From JANPIX01 sp031425195 (GTDB taxonomy: Bacteria; Pseudomonadota; Alphaproteobacteria; Rhodobacterales; Rhodobacteraceae): a stretch of 64,000 bases of DNA. The stretch covers positions 62,001 through 126,000 of the forward strand of contig JANPIX010000026.1 in NCBI GenBank assembly GCA_031425195.1. Reading direction: 5' to 3'. The position numbers were made by a program, and so were the translations under genes. Numbering within the stretch: position 1 is the first letter of the stretch; each line of letters begins with the position of its first letter. Under the pieces are notes generated by a model. That model was given only the letters and a program-made list of their open reading frames with translations, did no database searches and was not told the DNA's origin. Below, in pieces: positions 51,497-59,912 of this stretch.

Positions 51497-52537
51497 TCAT
51501 CCTGCCGGCAGGATGACAGAAAAGCGACTGCCCTGCCCCGGCTGGCTGTCGATCCGCAGGCGGCCGCGGTGGCGGTTCACGATGTGTTTGACGATGGCCA
51601 GCCCAAGGCCGGTGCCGCCCTGGGCGCGGCTGCGGTGGGTGTCGACACGGTAGAACCGTTCAGTCAGGCGCGGAAGATGAACGGGATCAATACCGTCGCC
51701 CTGATCGGACACATCGACGCGCACACCCGGCCCGCGCAACACGGCGTCATGATCGATTGCGGACAGGCGGATCGTCACCGTCTTGCCCTGACCGCCGTAT
51801 TTCACTGCGTTTTCAATCAGGTTCTGCCAGACCTGCGCCAGTTGATCGGCATCGGCGGGCACCAGAAGGACGCCATCTGCCCCTGTCATGGCAATGGTGA
51901 CATCCGCATCTTCGACGGTTTGGCGCAAGGCAGACAGGGCAAGTTGGATCGACGCGCGCAGGTCGATGGATTCTGTGGGGCGCAAACGCTCTTGCGCCTC
52001 CACCCGGCTGAGCGACAGAAGATCGCGGACCAGACGGTTCATGCGCGATGCCTCACGCTCCATGATGTCAAGGAACCGCTGACGGGCATCGGCATCGTCA
52101 CGGGCCGGGCCACGCAGAGTATCGATGAAACCGATGAGTGACGTCAGGGGCGTGCGCAGTTCGTGGCTGACATTGGCCACGAAATCGCGGCGGACCTGAC
52201 CGATCTGTTCCTGTTCGGTCACATCCTCAAACGCGCAGACGACACCGCGCCCGTCGAACAGATCAAGCGGGGTGACCGTCACGCGCCAGAGCGATTCGTA
52301 GGCACCGCCAAAGGCCACTGGCACCACCATGCCGCTGACCCCCCCTTGCAGGGCGGATTCGATGGCCGCGACCAGATTGGGCTGGCGCATGGCACTGGTG
52401 TGGTGACGGCCCAGAAGGGAGCCTTCGATCAGGGTTGCCGCCTGATCGTTCATGGCCATGAGGCGCGCATCCGGCCCGATCACCACCATGGGCAGCGGAA
52501 CCGATGCCAGCAGGCTGCGGATCACATCAGCGGGCAT
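51497..52537 (-). CDS. phoR: Phosphate regulon sensor histidine kinase PhoR, without transmembrane segments
   Basis: 346 residues. A PAS domain fills about 5-110 (LASVPLPMVVIGPDARLMAM). The kinase core has the H box FVANVSHELRTPLTSLIG, N box WQNLIENAVKYGG, G1 DQGDGIDPVHLPRLTERFYR and G2 GGTGLGLAIVKHIV. No hydrophobic anchor is present before the PAS domain, unlike E. coli PhoR, and no upstream extension is possible because a terminator ends 20 bases before the ATG. Membrane contact would then come via PstCAB-PhoU. Confidence 0.93.
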   Translation of the reverse strand: MPADVIRSLLASVPLPMVVIGPDARLMAMNDQAATLIEGSLLGRHHTSAMRQPNLVAAIESALQGGVSGMVVPVAFGGAYESLWRVTVTPLDLFDGRGVVCAFEDVTEQEQIGQVRRDFVANVSHELRTPLTSLIGFIDTLRGPARDDADARQRFLDIMEREASRMNRLVRDLLSLSRVEAQERLRPTESIDLRASIQLALSALRQTVEDADVTIAMTGADGVLLVPADADQLAQVWQNLIENAVKYGGQGKTVTIRLSAIDHDAVLRGPGVRVDVSDQGDGIDPVHLPRLTERFYRVDTHRSRAQGGTGLGLAIVKHIVNRHRGRLRIDSQPGQGSRFSVILPAG

Positions 52538-52557
52538 GGCCGACCTTTTGAGAACAT

Positions 52558-52588
52558 GAAAAAGGGCGCCCGCAACGGCGGCCGCCCT
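52558..52588 (-). terminator. Intrinsic terminator after tRNA-Val(CAC)
   Basis: On the minus strand, an 11-position stem AGGGCGGCCGC with GCGGGCGCCCT (one G-G mismatch), loop CGTT, followed by TTTTT. It ends the HU/tRNA transcript and lies only about 20 bases before the phoR ATG. Confidence 0.75.
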
Positions 52589-52610
52589 GCAACCGGATCA
52601 AGGGTGGCAA

Positions 52611-52685
52611 TGGTGGGTGATAAGAGATTTGAACTCCTGACATCTTCGATGTGAACGAAGCGCTCTACCACTGAGCTAATCACCC
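52611..52685 (-). tRNA. tRNA-Val (anticodon CAC)
   Basis: 75 bases including encoded CCA. Acceptor GGGTGAT pairs with ATCACCC, discriminator A; D loop AGTGGTA; anticodon stem CTTCG/CGAAG with loop TTCACAT, giving CAC. T arm has TTCAAAT. It reads GUG. It lies 12 bases after the HU-like gene on the same strand, so it is probably cut from a shared transcript. Confidence 0.96.
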
Positions 52686-52697
52686 GCCGTGCCGCGT

Positions 52698-53201
52698 TTA
52701 GCCTTCCTTGCCGGGCTTCGCAAGGGGTTCTGCCGGGGCTTTTTTACCATCGGGTTTCGGGTCGTGTCGCCGCAGTTTGACGATGATCATTTCACCTTCG
52801 GCAAGGGTGCGCTGGCGGTTGACCTGCGCCTTGCCGAGCGAGGGCAGGTTCAGGCCGTCGCCCCGCGACAGGGCGGCACCCAATGCCTCCAGCGTGGCGG
52901 TCACGGTTTCCTTGACAGCTTTTTTCTTGGAGCCGGTGGCCTTGACCACCTGTTCCAAAAGATCCTTCAGCTTGATCACATTGCCCGAACCGGGGGTGAC
53001 CACCGGGCGGGTCCGCGGTGCTGCAGGACGGGCCGGGGCTGTGGGTTTGGGTGCTGCGGCGGCCGGCTGGGGTGCGGCAGGTACAGCCTTGGCGGCGGCG
53101 GGTTTGCGGGGGGTTGGGGGTGCCTTTGGTTCCGGGGCGGGCTTGGCAGCGGCTTCGGCTGCGGGCGGGGCCTTTGCAGCCGGGGGTTTCGTCGGTGCCA
53201 T
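52698..53201 (-). CDS. HU-family DNA-binding protein with long Ala/Pro/Lys-rich N-terminal tail
   Basis: 167 residues. Residues 1-72 are a low-complexity Ala/Pro/Lys tail (MAPTKPPAAKAPPAAEAAAK and similar) resembling eukaryotic H1-like tails. About 75-145 match an HU/IHF fold: IKLKDLLEQVVKATGSKKKA, VTATLEALGAALSRGDGLNL, PSLGKAQVNRQR. The C-terminus is again basic and Pro rich. It lies downstream of lon, as hupB does in many proteobacteria, but a terminator separates them. Start at the ATG at 53201, after AAGGGA; GTG three codons earlier is less likely. Confidence 0.82.
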   Translation of the reverse strand: MAPTKPPAAKAPPAAEAAAKPAPEPKAPPTPRKPAAAKAVPAAPQPAAAAPKPTAPARPAAPRTRPVVTPGSGNVIKLKDLLEQVVKATGSKKKAVKETVTATLEALGAALSRGDGLNLPSLGKAQVNRQRTLAEGEMIIVKLRRHDPKPDGKKAPAEPLAKPGKEG

Positions 53202-53306
53202 GATGATCACGTCCCTTGTAAGGTTGTTCCAGCATCGACCTTAGCCAACAAACCGGGTCAAGAAAACAAAGGAATTGTAACAGAATTGGGGCGGGCCATA
53301 GATGCG

Positions 53307-53338
53307 AAAAGGCCCGGCAGGGGTGCTGCCGGGCCTTT
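53307..53338 (-). terminator. Intrinsic terminator of lon
   Basis: On the minus strand, a 13-bp stem AAAGGCCCGGCAG with CTGCCGGGCCTTT around a 5-base loop, followed by TTTTCG. It begins 20 bases after the lon stop. Confidence 0.9.
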
Positions 53339-53357
53339 CCTGTGATGGGAAGGCAGA

Positions 53358-55769
53358 TCAGTGGGCGGTTTGCCCTGCCCCGCCTTCGTTGACTTTGAGA
53401 GCGCGGGCGGCAGCCGCCGCTTCTTCGGCAACCTCATCCCATTCGATGGGAACGGGCTTACGTACCAAGGCGTGTGCCAGCACTTCGCGGACATGGGTCA
53501 CAGGGATGATGTTCAGGCCCTGTTTCACATTGTCGGGTATTTCCGACAGATCCTTGAAGTTTTCCTGCGGGATGAGGACAGTCGTGATGCCCCCGCGCAG
53601 GGCCGCCAGCAGTTTTTCCTTCAGCCCGCCGATGGGCATGGCGTTGCCGCGCAGCGACACCTCACCCGTCATGGCGATGTCGCGCCGCACCGGGATGCCG
53701 GTGATGACCGAAACGATAGAGGTCACCATCGCAAGACCGGCGGAGGGGCCGTCCTTGGGGGTGGCACCGTCGGGAACGTGGACGTGAATGTCCATCGTTT
53801 CAAACTTGGGCGGCTTGATCCCCAGTTCGGGGCTGATGGACCTGACATAAGACGCTGCCGCCTCGATGCTTTCCTTCATCACGTCGCCCAGTTTCCCGGT
53901 GGTCTTCATGCGGCCCTTGCCCGGCAGACGCAGCGCCTCGATCGACAGAAGTTCGCCGCCGACCGATGTCCATGCAAGACCCGTCACAACGCCGACCTGA
54001 TCTTCCAGTTCGGCCAAGCCATAGCGGTAACGCTTCACGCCAAGGAATTCCTCGAGCCGTTCGGGGGTCACTTCGACCGACTTGGTGTTGCCCTTGACGA
54101 TTTCCGTGACGGCCTTTCGGGCCAGTTTGGCGATTTCACGTTCCAGATTCCGCACGCCCGCTTCGCGGGTGTAGGTGCGGATGATTTCCATCAGCGCCTC
54201 GTCGGTGATCGAAAACTCGGCCTTTTTCAGGGCGTGGTTGGCGATCTGCTTGGCGATCAGGTGGCTTTTGGCAATCTCGCGCTTTTCGTCTTCGGTGTAA
54301 CCCGACAGCGGGATGATTTCCATCCGGTCCAGAAGCGGGGTGGGCATGTTGTAGCTGTTGGCCGTGGTCAGGAACATCACGTTCGACAGATCATATTCCA
54401 CTTCAAGATAGTGGTCGGTGAACGTCGCATTCTGTTCCGGATCCAGCACCTCGAGCATGGCCGATGCGGGATCGCCCCGGAAATCCTGGCCCATCTTGTC
54501 GATTTCGTCGAGCAGGATCAACGGGTTGGTCGTCTTCGCCTTTTTCAGCGCCTGGATGATCTTACCGGGCATGGAGCCGATATAGGTCCGCCGGTGACCG
54601 CGGATTTCGGATTCGTCGCGCACGCCGCCAAGGCTGATGCGGATGAATTCACGGCCCGTTGCCTTGGCCACGGATTTGCCAAGGCTGGTCTTGCCAACAC
54701 CGGGAGGTCCGACGAGGCACAGGATCGGCCCCTTCAGTTTGGAACTGCGGGCTTGCACGGCCAGATATTCCACGATCCGGTCCTTGACCTTTTCAAGGCC
54801 ATGGTGATCGGCATCAAGGACGGCTTGCGCGCGGCCAAGGTCTTTCTTGACGCGGCTTTTGACGCCCCACGGAACGCCCAGCAACCAGTCCAGATAGTTG
54901 CGCACGACGGTCGCCTCGGCGCTCATCGGGGACATGTTCTTGAGCTTTTTCAGCTCGGCATCGGCCTTTTCGCGCGCTTCTTTCGAAAGCTGCGTTTTCT
55001 GGATGCGGGCTTCAAGTTCGGCCACCTCGTTGGTGCCGTCTTCGCCATCGCCGAGTTCCTTCTGAATGGCCTTCATCTGCTCATTCAGGTAGTACTCACG
55101 CTGTGTCCGCTCCATCTGGCTTTTGACGCGGGTCTTGATCTTTTTCTCGACCTGCAGCACGGACATTTCGCCCTGCATGTGGCCGTAAACCTTTTCAAGC
55201 CGCTCTGCGACGTTCAGCGTTTCAAGCAGCGCCTGTTTCAGACCGACTTCGATGCCAAGATGGCCCGACACAAGGTCGGCCAGACGGGCGGGTTCGCGGG
55301 TTTCGGAAACGGCGGAAAGCGCCTCTTCCGGGATGTTCTTGCGGATCTTGGCATAGCGTTCGAACTCTTCTGCCACTGTGCGAACCAGCGCATCGACGGT
55401 GGCCTGATCGCCCGACACTTCATCAAGCGCCACGGCCTTTGCCTCAAAAAACACGTCGTTCGGCACGAATTCGGTGATCTTGACGCGGCCCTTGCCTTCC
55501 ACCAGCACCTTGACGGTGCCATCGGGAAGTTTGAGCAATTGCAGCACGTTGGCCAGCACGCCGCTGCGGTAGATGCCTTCGGCTGCCGGATCGTCATCTG
55601 TCGGGTCGATCTGGCTGGAAAGCAGGATCTGACGGTCGTCGCCCATCACCTCTTCCAAGGCGCGGACTGATTTTTCCCGACCCACGAACAGCGGCACGAT
55701 CATGTGGGGAAACACCACGATGTCGCGCAGGGGCAGTACGGGGTAGCTGGGGGAAAGCGTATCGTTCAT
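53358..55769 (-). CDS. lon: ATP-dependent Lon protease
   Basis: 803 residues from MNDTLSPSYPVLPLRDIVVF (AAGGAC before the ATG). LAN substrate domain about 1-210; AAA+ domain with GPPGVGKTS and LILLDEIDKMGQ; S16 protease domain with catalytic Ser in PKDGPSAGLAM and Lys in GGLKEKLLAA. Degrades misfolded and regulatory proteins in the cytoplasm. The start is set by homology; 13 upstream codons are open but not typical. No obvious heat-shock promoter was found. Confidence 0.97.
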   Translation of the reverse strand: MNDTLSPSYPVLPLRDIVVFPHMIVPLFVGREKSVRALEEVMGDDRQILLSSQIDPTDDDPAAEGIYRSGVLANVLQLLKLPDGTVKVLVEGKGRVKITEFVPNDVFFEAKAVALDEVSGDQATVDALVRTVAEEFERYAKIRKNIPEEALSAVSETREPARLADLVSGHLGIEVGLKQALLETLNVAERLEKVYGHMQGEMSVLQVEKKIKTRVKSQMERTQREYYLNEQMKAIQKELGDGEDGTNEVAELEARIQKTQLSKEAREKADAELKKLKNMSPMSAEATVVRNYLDWLLGVPWGVKSRVKKDLGRAQAVLDADHHGLEKVKDRIVEYLAVQARSSKLKGPILCLVGPPGVGKTSLGKSVAKATGREFIRISLGGVRDESEIRGHRRTYIGSMPGKIIQALKKAKTTNPLILLDEIDKMGQDFRGDPASAMLEVLDPEQNATFTDHYLEVEYDLSNVMFLTTANSYNMPTPLLDRMEIIPLSGYTEDEKREIAKSHLIAKQIANHALKKAEFSITDEALMEIIRTYTREAGVRNLEREIAKLARKAVTEIVKGNTKSVEVTPERLEEFLGVKRYRYGLAELEDQVGVVTGLAWTSVGGELLSIEALRLPGKGRMKTTGKLGDVMKESIEAAASYVRSISPELGIKPPKFETMDIHVHVPDGATPKDGPSAGLAMVTSIVSVITGIPVRRDIAMTGEVSLRGNAMPIGGLKEKLLAALRGGITTVLIPQENFKDLSEIPDNVKQGLNIIPVTHVREVLAHALVRKPVPIEWDEVAEEAAAAARALKVNEGGAGQTAH

Positions 55770-56009
55770 TCGCTTTGTCCTTTTGTCTGGCAGAAAACCC
55801 GGCCCCAATCATCGGCAGCCTTCGTTCCCCAAGGATTGATATCTATTGTCGTGTCAGGGTGGTTTCAACGGGTAGAGGCAGGAACATTCCGGTCACAATG
55901 CCGTGGCATTCGGGCCGGGGCAAGGCGCAAATGGTGCCAATTGAGGCGACCTGCCGGCGCATGTTCAAGGTGATGAAAGGGGGCCGATCAACAGCCCCCG
56001 TTCGCAGTT

Positions 56010-57110
56010 TCAGGCCGCGAGTGTCGCGTCCATCAGGGGGTAATCGGTGTAACCTTTACGCCCCCCGCCATACATCGTGGCCGCATCGAGCGCGTTCAAG
56101 GGGGCGTCTGCAGCAAGGCGTGCCACGAGATCGGGGTTCGCGATGAACGGTTTGCCAAAGGCGATCATGTCGGCACGGCCCGATGCCACGGTTTCAAGCG
56201 CCAGCGCCCGGTCATAGCCGTTGTTGGCCATGTAGGGGGCCTTGAGCCGGGTACGCAGGGCGTCAAGATCCATGCCGGGGGCAAGATCGCGGCTGCCGCC
56301 GGTTTCACCTTCGACAAAGTGGACATAGGCCAGATCGTACTGGTTCAGGATATCAACCACATGGCCGAACAGGGCCATCGTGTCGCGGTCGAACCCAACC
56401 GCATTGGCACTTGAAAACGGGCTGAGGCGGATGCCGACGCGGCCCGGGCCCCAGACATCGACGAGTGCTGCCAGCGCCTCGGCCAGCAGGCGGGCGCGGT
56501 TTTCGATGGAGCCGCCGTAGGCATCGGTGCGGTGGTTCGATGTGTCGCGCAGGAATTGGTCAAGCAAATAGCCGTTGGCGGCGTGGAGTTCGACGCCGTC
56601 AAACCCTGCGGCCTTGGCGTTTTCGGCGGCGTGGCGGTAGTCGGCGACAATGCGTGCCATTTCGTCAAGGCGCAGCGCGCGGGGCGTGGAAGTGGCGACA
56701 AAGCCCGTGCCATCAAACGTCTTGCTGTCGGCGGCGACGGCGGACGGGGCAACGGGTGCCTGCCCGTCTGGTTGCAGCGAAGTGTGCGAGATGCGGCCAA
56801 CGTGCCAAAGCTGCATCACGATCTTGCCACCGGCGGCGTGAACGCTGTCATTCACGGCCATCCAGCCCGCGACCTGCGCCGGTGTGTAGATGCCGGGTGT
56901 AGCGTAGTAGCCTTTGCCTTCGGGGGAGATTTGCGTCGCCTCAGTGATGAGAAGGCCTGCAGACGCGCGTTGGGTATAGTATTCGACATGCATGTCGATC
57001 GGGCTGTCATCTTCGGCACGGGCCCGGTTGCGGGTCAAAGGGGCCATGACGATGCGGTTCGCCATGGCGATGGCACCGGCGTGGAAGGGAGTGAACAGGG
57101 CTTCGGTCAT
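56010..57110 (-). CDS. Old yellow enzyme family alkene reductase
   Basis: 366 residues; an FMN TIM-barrel that reduces activated C=C bonds with NAD(P)H. Start MTEALFTPFHAGAIAMANRI; the frame extends 71 codons upstream without homology. Motifs: VMAPLTRNRA, LLITEATQISPEGKGY, WHVGRISH, FDGVELHAANGYLLDQFLRD, SNHRTDAYGGSIENR and the FMN-phosphate site near FGKPFIANPDL. The H-x-x-N pair of OYEs is in ELHAANGY. Physiological substrate unknown. 130 bases downstream of tgt. Confidence 0.92.
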   Translation of the reverse strand: MTEALFTPFHAGAIAMANRIVMAPLTRNRARAEDDSPIDMHVEYYTQRASAGLLITEATQISPEGKGYYATPGIYTPAQVAGWMAVNDSVHAAGGKIVMQLWHVGRISHTSLQPDGQAPVAPSAVAADSKTFDGTGFVATSTPRALRLDEMARIVADYRHAAENAKAAGFDGVELHAANGYLLDQFLRDTSNHRTDAYGGSIENRARLLAEALAALVDVWGPGRVGIRLSPFSSANAVGFDRDTMALFGHVVDILNQYDLAYVHFVEGETGGSRDLAPGMDLDALRTRLKAPYMANNGYDRALALETVASGRADMIAFGKPFIANPDLVARLAADAPLNALDAATMYGGGRKGYTDYPLMDATLAA

Positions 57111-57240
57111 CGGGTGTCCTTGCAGCAGGATTGCTTGGGCAACAGGTAGACCTGTGCGGCGGGCATACAAGGTGCGCGACGGGGCTGTTGCCAACCATAC
57201 GCCCAGATTCTGTGCGAATGCGCACCTTGTGCGCGGGGTA

Positions 57241-58371
57241 TTACAGGGGGTCGATATCGCCCAAGGCGCGATTTTCGTGGAATGTCCTGACGAAGCCTTG
57301 CAGGCTGGCCGACGCAATCGCATCGCGCAGGCCCTGCATGAGCACCTGATAGTAATGCAGGTTGTGCCAGGTCAGCAGCATGGACGCGATGATTTCCTGC
57401 GCCTTCAGAACGTGATGCAGATAGGCGCGAGAATACTGTCGGCAGGTGGGGCAAGAGCAGGTTTCGTCAAGCGGGCGCGGATCGTCGGCGTGGCGGGCGT
57501 TGCGCAGGTTGACCTGGCCCCGGTGTGTCCACCCCTGCCCCGTGCGACCGGAGCGTGAGGGAAGGACACAGTCCATCATGTCGATCCCACGTTCGACGGC
57601 CCCCACGATATCGTCAGGCTTGCCGACCCCCATGAGATAGCGCGGCTTGTCCGTGGGCAGCATGTCGGGGGCATAGTCGAGGACGGAAAACATCATGTCT
57701 TGCCCCTCGCCCACGGCAAGACCGCCCACGGCGTAACCGTCGAATCCGATGGCGCGCAGGTTTTCGGCGCTTTGTGCGCGTTGATCGGGGAAGACCGACC
57801 CCTGCTGAATGCCGAACAGCGCGTGGCCGGGCCTGTCGCCAAAGGCATCGCGGGAGCGTTGCGCCCACCGCATTGACAGTTCCATGGAGGTGCGGGCCAC
57901 GGTTTCGGTGGCCGGGTACGGCGTGCATTCGTCAAACGCCATCACGATGTCAGAGCCGAGGAGCCGCTGAATCTCCATGCTGCGTTCGGGGGTGAGCATG
58001 TGTTTGGAGCCGTCGATGTGCGATTTGAAGCGAACGCCTTCTTCGGTCAGTTTGCGCAGGTCGGTCAGGCTCATCACCTGATAGCCGCCGGAATCGGTCA
58101 GGATGGGTCGATCCCAGTTCATGAACCGGTGCAGGCCGCCCAAGCGCGCGATGCGTTCCGCTGTGGGACGCAGCATCAGGTGGTAGGTATTGCCAAGCAG
58201 GATATCCGCGCCCGTTTCGCGGACCGAACCGGGCAGCATCGCCTTGACCGTGGCGGCGGTGCCGACGGGCATGAAGGCGGGTGTGCGGATTTCGCCGCGC
58301 GGGGTGTGGATCACACCGGTGCGGGCGCGGCCGTCAGTGGCGGAAAGGGTAAAGCCGAAGGGCTGGGTCAT
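57241..58371 (-). CDS. tgt: tRNA-guanine transglycosylase (queuine/preQ1)
   Basis: 376 residues from MTQPFGFTLSATDGRAR. Exchanges G34 for preQ1 in tRNAs of the Asp, Asn, His and Tyr set. Motifs: TDSGGYQVMSL, FDECTPYP, GIQQGSV, GGLAVGEG, the nucleophile D in GIDMMDCVLPSRSGR, and the zinc site CSCPTCRQYSRAYLHH. Normal length. No other queuosine genes are adjacent. Confidence 0.97.
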   Translation of the reverse strand: MTQPFGFTLSATDGRARTGVIHTPRGEIRTPAFMPVGTAATVKAMLPGSVRETGADILLGNTYHLMLRPTAERIARLGGLHRFMNWDRPILTDSGGYQVMSLTDLRKLTEEGVRFKSHIDGSKHMLTPERSMEIQRLLGSDIVMAFDECTPYPATETVARTSMELSMRWAQRSRDAFGDRPGHALFGIQQGSVFPDQRAQSAENLRAIGFDGYAVGGLAVGEGQDMMFSVLDYAPDMLPTDKPRYLMGVGKPDDIVGAVERGIDMMDCVLPSRSGRTGQGWTHRGQVNLRNARHADDPRPLDETCSCPTCRQYSRAYLHHVLKAQEIIASMLLTWHNLHYYQVLMQGLRDAIASASLQGFVRTFHENRALGDIDPL

Positions 58372-58427
58372 GATCTGCCGTGCCAAGAAACCAAAGGCTT
58401 GTCATGCGGCAAATCGGGAAGGATGCC

Positions 58428-58457
58428 AAGGGCGCGCCGGGGGGTGGGCGCGCCCTT
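58428..58457. terminator. Hairpin after the 387-residue RTX gene
   Basis: An 11-bp stem AAGGGCGCGCC with GGCGCGCCCTT around an 8-base loop, just after the RTX gene stop and before tgt. The T run is only two bases, so termination is uncertain. Confidence 0.45.
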
Positions 58458-58472
58458 GCAGTCAGTGCAGGA

Positions 58473-59636
58473 TCAGACAAAATCGAAGTCGGATGCCCGC
58501 AAGATATCGCTTCGGTCCAGGACGGCGAACAGGATGGCATCGCCGTCGCCCGAACCGTCCGCATCATAGAACAAGCGGCCGGTCGATTTTTCATAAACGA
58601 TGCGGTGATTGCCCGTGGTGGCGTTGGGCCCGACGTGGAAGAAGTCAACTGTCGGAGCGTCGCCAAAAATCCGGGTGTCAAGCGAGATGGTATCGCCCGC
58701 GCCGTGGTTGAAATCCTGAATCCGGTCGACGTTGTTTTCGCCAAGGGCGGTGTTGAACACGAATTCGTCGCGCCCGCGCCCGCCGTAAAGACGGTCGTTG
58801 CCATAGCCGCCATTGACAACATCTGTCCCGCGTCCACCGCTCATCCGGTCTTCGCCGCCGTTGCCCAGAACCACGTCTGCGCCCGCGTCGCCGTAGACCG
58901 TGTCGCCGTCATTTCCGCCGACGACCCTGTCGTTGCCGATGCCACCGAACATGTTGTCGATACCTGCGCCACCATACAGCACATCGCCGTCTTCTTCGCC
59001 CAGTATCCGGTCGTCGCCTGCGCCGCCGAACACGGTGTCAAAGCCGTTTCCGGTAACAATGATATCATTGCCGCCGGGTCGTGAGGTGTCTTCTTCATCG
59101 CCATAGACCAGATCGGCCGACGCACCGCTGTTGACGTAGTCGTTCCCGGCACCGCCCCAGATGGTATCAAACCCGACGTCACCGATCAGACGATCATCCC
59201 CGTCACGGCCATAGATCGAATCGTCACCGGACGACCCGTTGGCGCTGTCATCACCTTCGCCCGCATCAAGAATGTCATTTTCACCGCCGCCGAACAGCGA
59301 GTCGGCACCGATGCCGCCGGCGAGTTCGTCATTGCCTTCGCCGCCGAACATGCGGTCGGAGCCGCCGTCGCCGTCGATGATATCGGTGCCCAACCCGCCA
59401 TAAATCAGGTCGTCATCGAGCATGCCAAAGATCGTGTCGATCCCGTCACCGCCATAGACGGTGTCGTTGCCGGCGCGACCCATGATCGAATCGTCGCCCA
59501 GCCCGCCAAAGATGCGGTCGGCATTATCGGTTCCGGGAATCGTATCGGGCCCTGCCCCGCCATAGATGGGTGCGGGTTCAGGTGCGGCCAGAGGTTCAGC
59601 ACTGAGGATGAAGGAATTGGAGCGAATGTTTTCCAT
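58473..59636 (-). CDS. RTX calcium-binding repeat protein, probable type I secretion substrate
   Basis: 387 residues from MENIRSNSFILSAEPLAAPE (AAAGG eight bases before). After a 25-residue leader almost the whole protein (about 26-305) is RTX nonapeptides of the form GGxGxDxxx (GGLGDDSIM, GGDGIDTIF, GGEGNDELA and so on), roughly thirty copies. The end (DRIQDFNHGAGDTISL, then KSTGRLFYDADGSGDGDAIL) matches the C-terminal module of serralysin-type substrates and of the other RTX gene at 59913. No enzyme domain. No signal peptide, as expected for type I export. Function unknown; a surface or matrix role is typical. Confidence 0.88.
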   Translation of the reverse strand: MENIRSNSFILSAEPLAAPEPAPIYGGAGPDTIPGTDNADRIFGGLGDDSIMGRAGNDTVYGGDGIDTIFGMLDDDLIYGGLGTDIIDGDGGSDRMFGGEGNDELAGGIGADSLFGGGENDILDAGEGDDSANGSSGDDSIYGRDGDDRLIGDVGFDTIWGGAGNDYVNSGASADLVYGDEEDTSRPGGNDIIVTGNGFDTVFGGAGDDRILGEEDGDVLYGGAGIDNMFGGIGNDRVVGGNDGDTVYGDAGADVVLGNGGEDRMSGGRGTDVVNGGYGNDRLYGGRGRDEFVFNTALGENNVDRIQDFNHGAGDTISLDTRIFGDAPTVDFFHVGPNATTGNHRIVYEKSTGRLFYDADGSGDGDAILFAVLDRSDILRASDFDFV

Positions 59637-59788
59637 TTGGAATACCTTTGTTGTTCGCGGCTTGGCCCGCTGTTTTTTTCAGCCCCGCCGCCTGGCTTGG
59701 GGAATGCAAGCAATGAACAACCCACATCGGACTGCCCGACACGACAACGTGCCGGGAGCGCAAATGTTCCTGAACAAACAATGAATAA

Positions 59789-59864
<76 letters not shown>

Positions 59865-59872
59865 CCGAGGCC

Positions 59873-59901
59873 TGATAAACCGACAGGCACCCTGCTGACA
59901 A
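59873..59901 (-). promoter_or_regulatory. Promoter of tRNA-Val(TAC)
   Basis: On the minus strand, TTGTCA (59901-59896), a 17-base spacer, TTATCA (59878-59873). The predicted start is one or two bases before the mature tRNA. Confidence 0.6.
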
Positions 59902-59912
59902 GGGGACTTGCG

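Noticed and set aside
53361..55670. 769-codon plus-strand open frame across lon
   Set aside because: Complete antisense shadow of Lon; composition is that of a GC-rich reverse frame, with no family motif or ribosome site.
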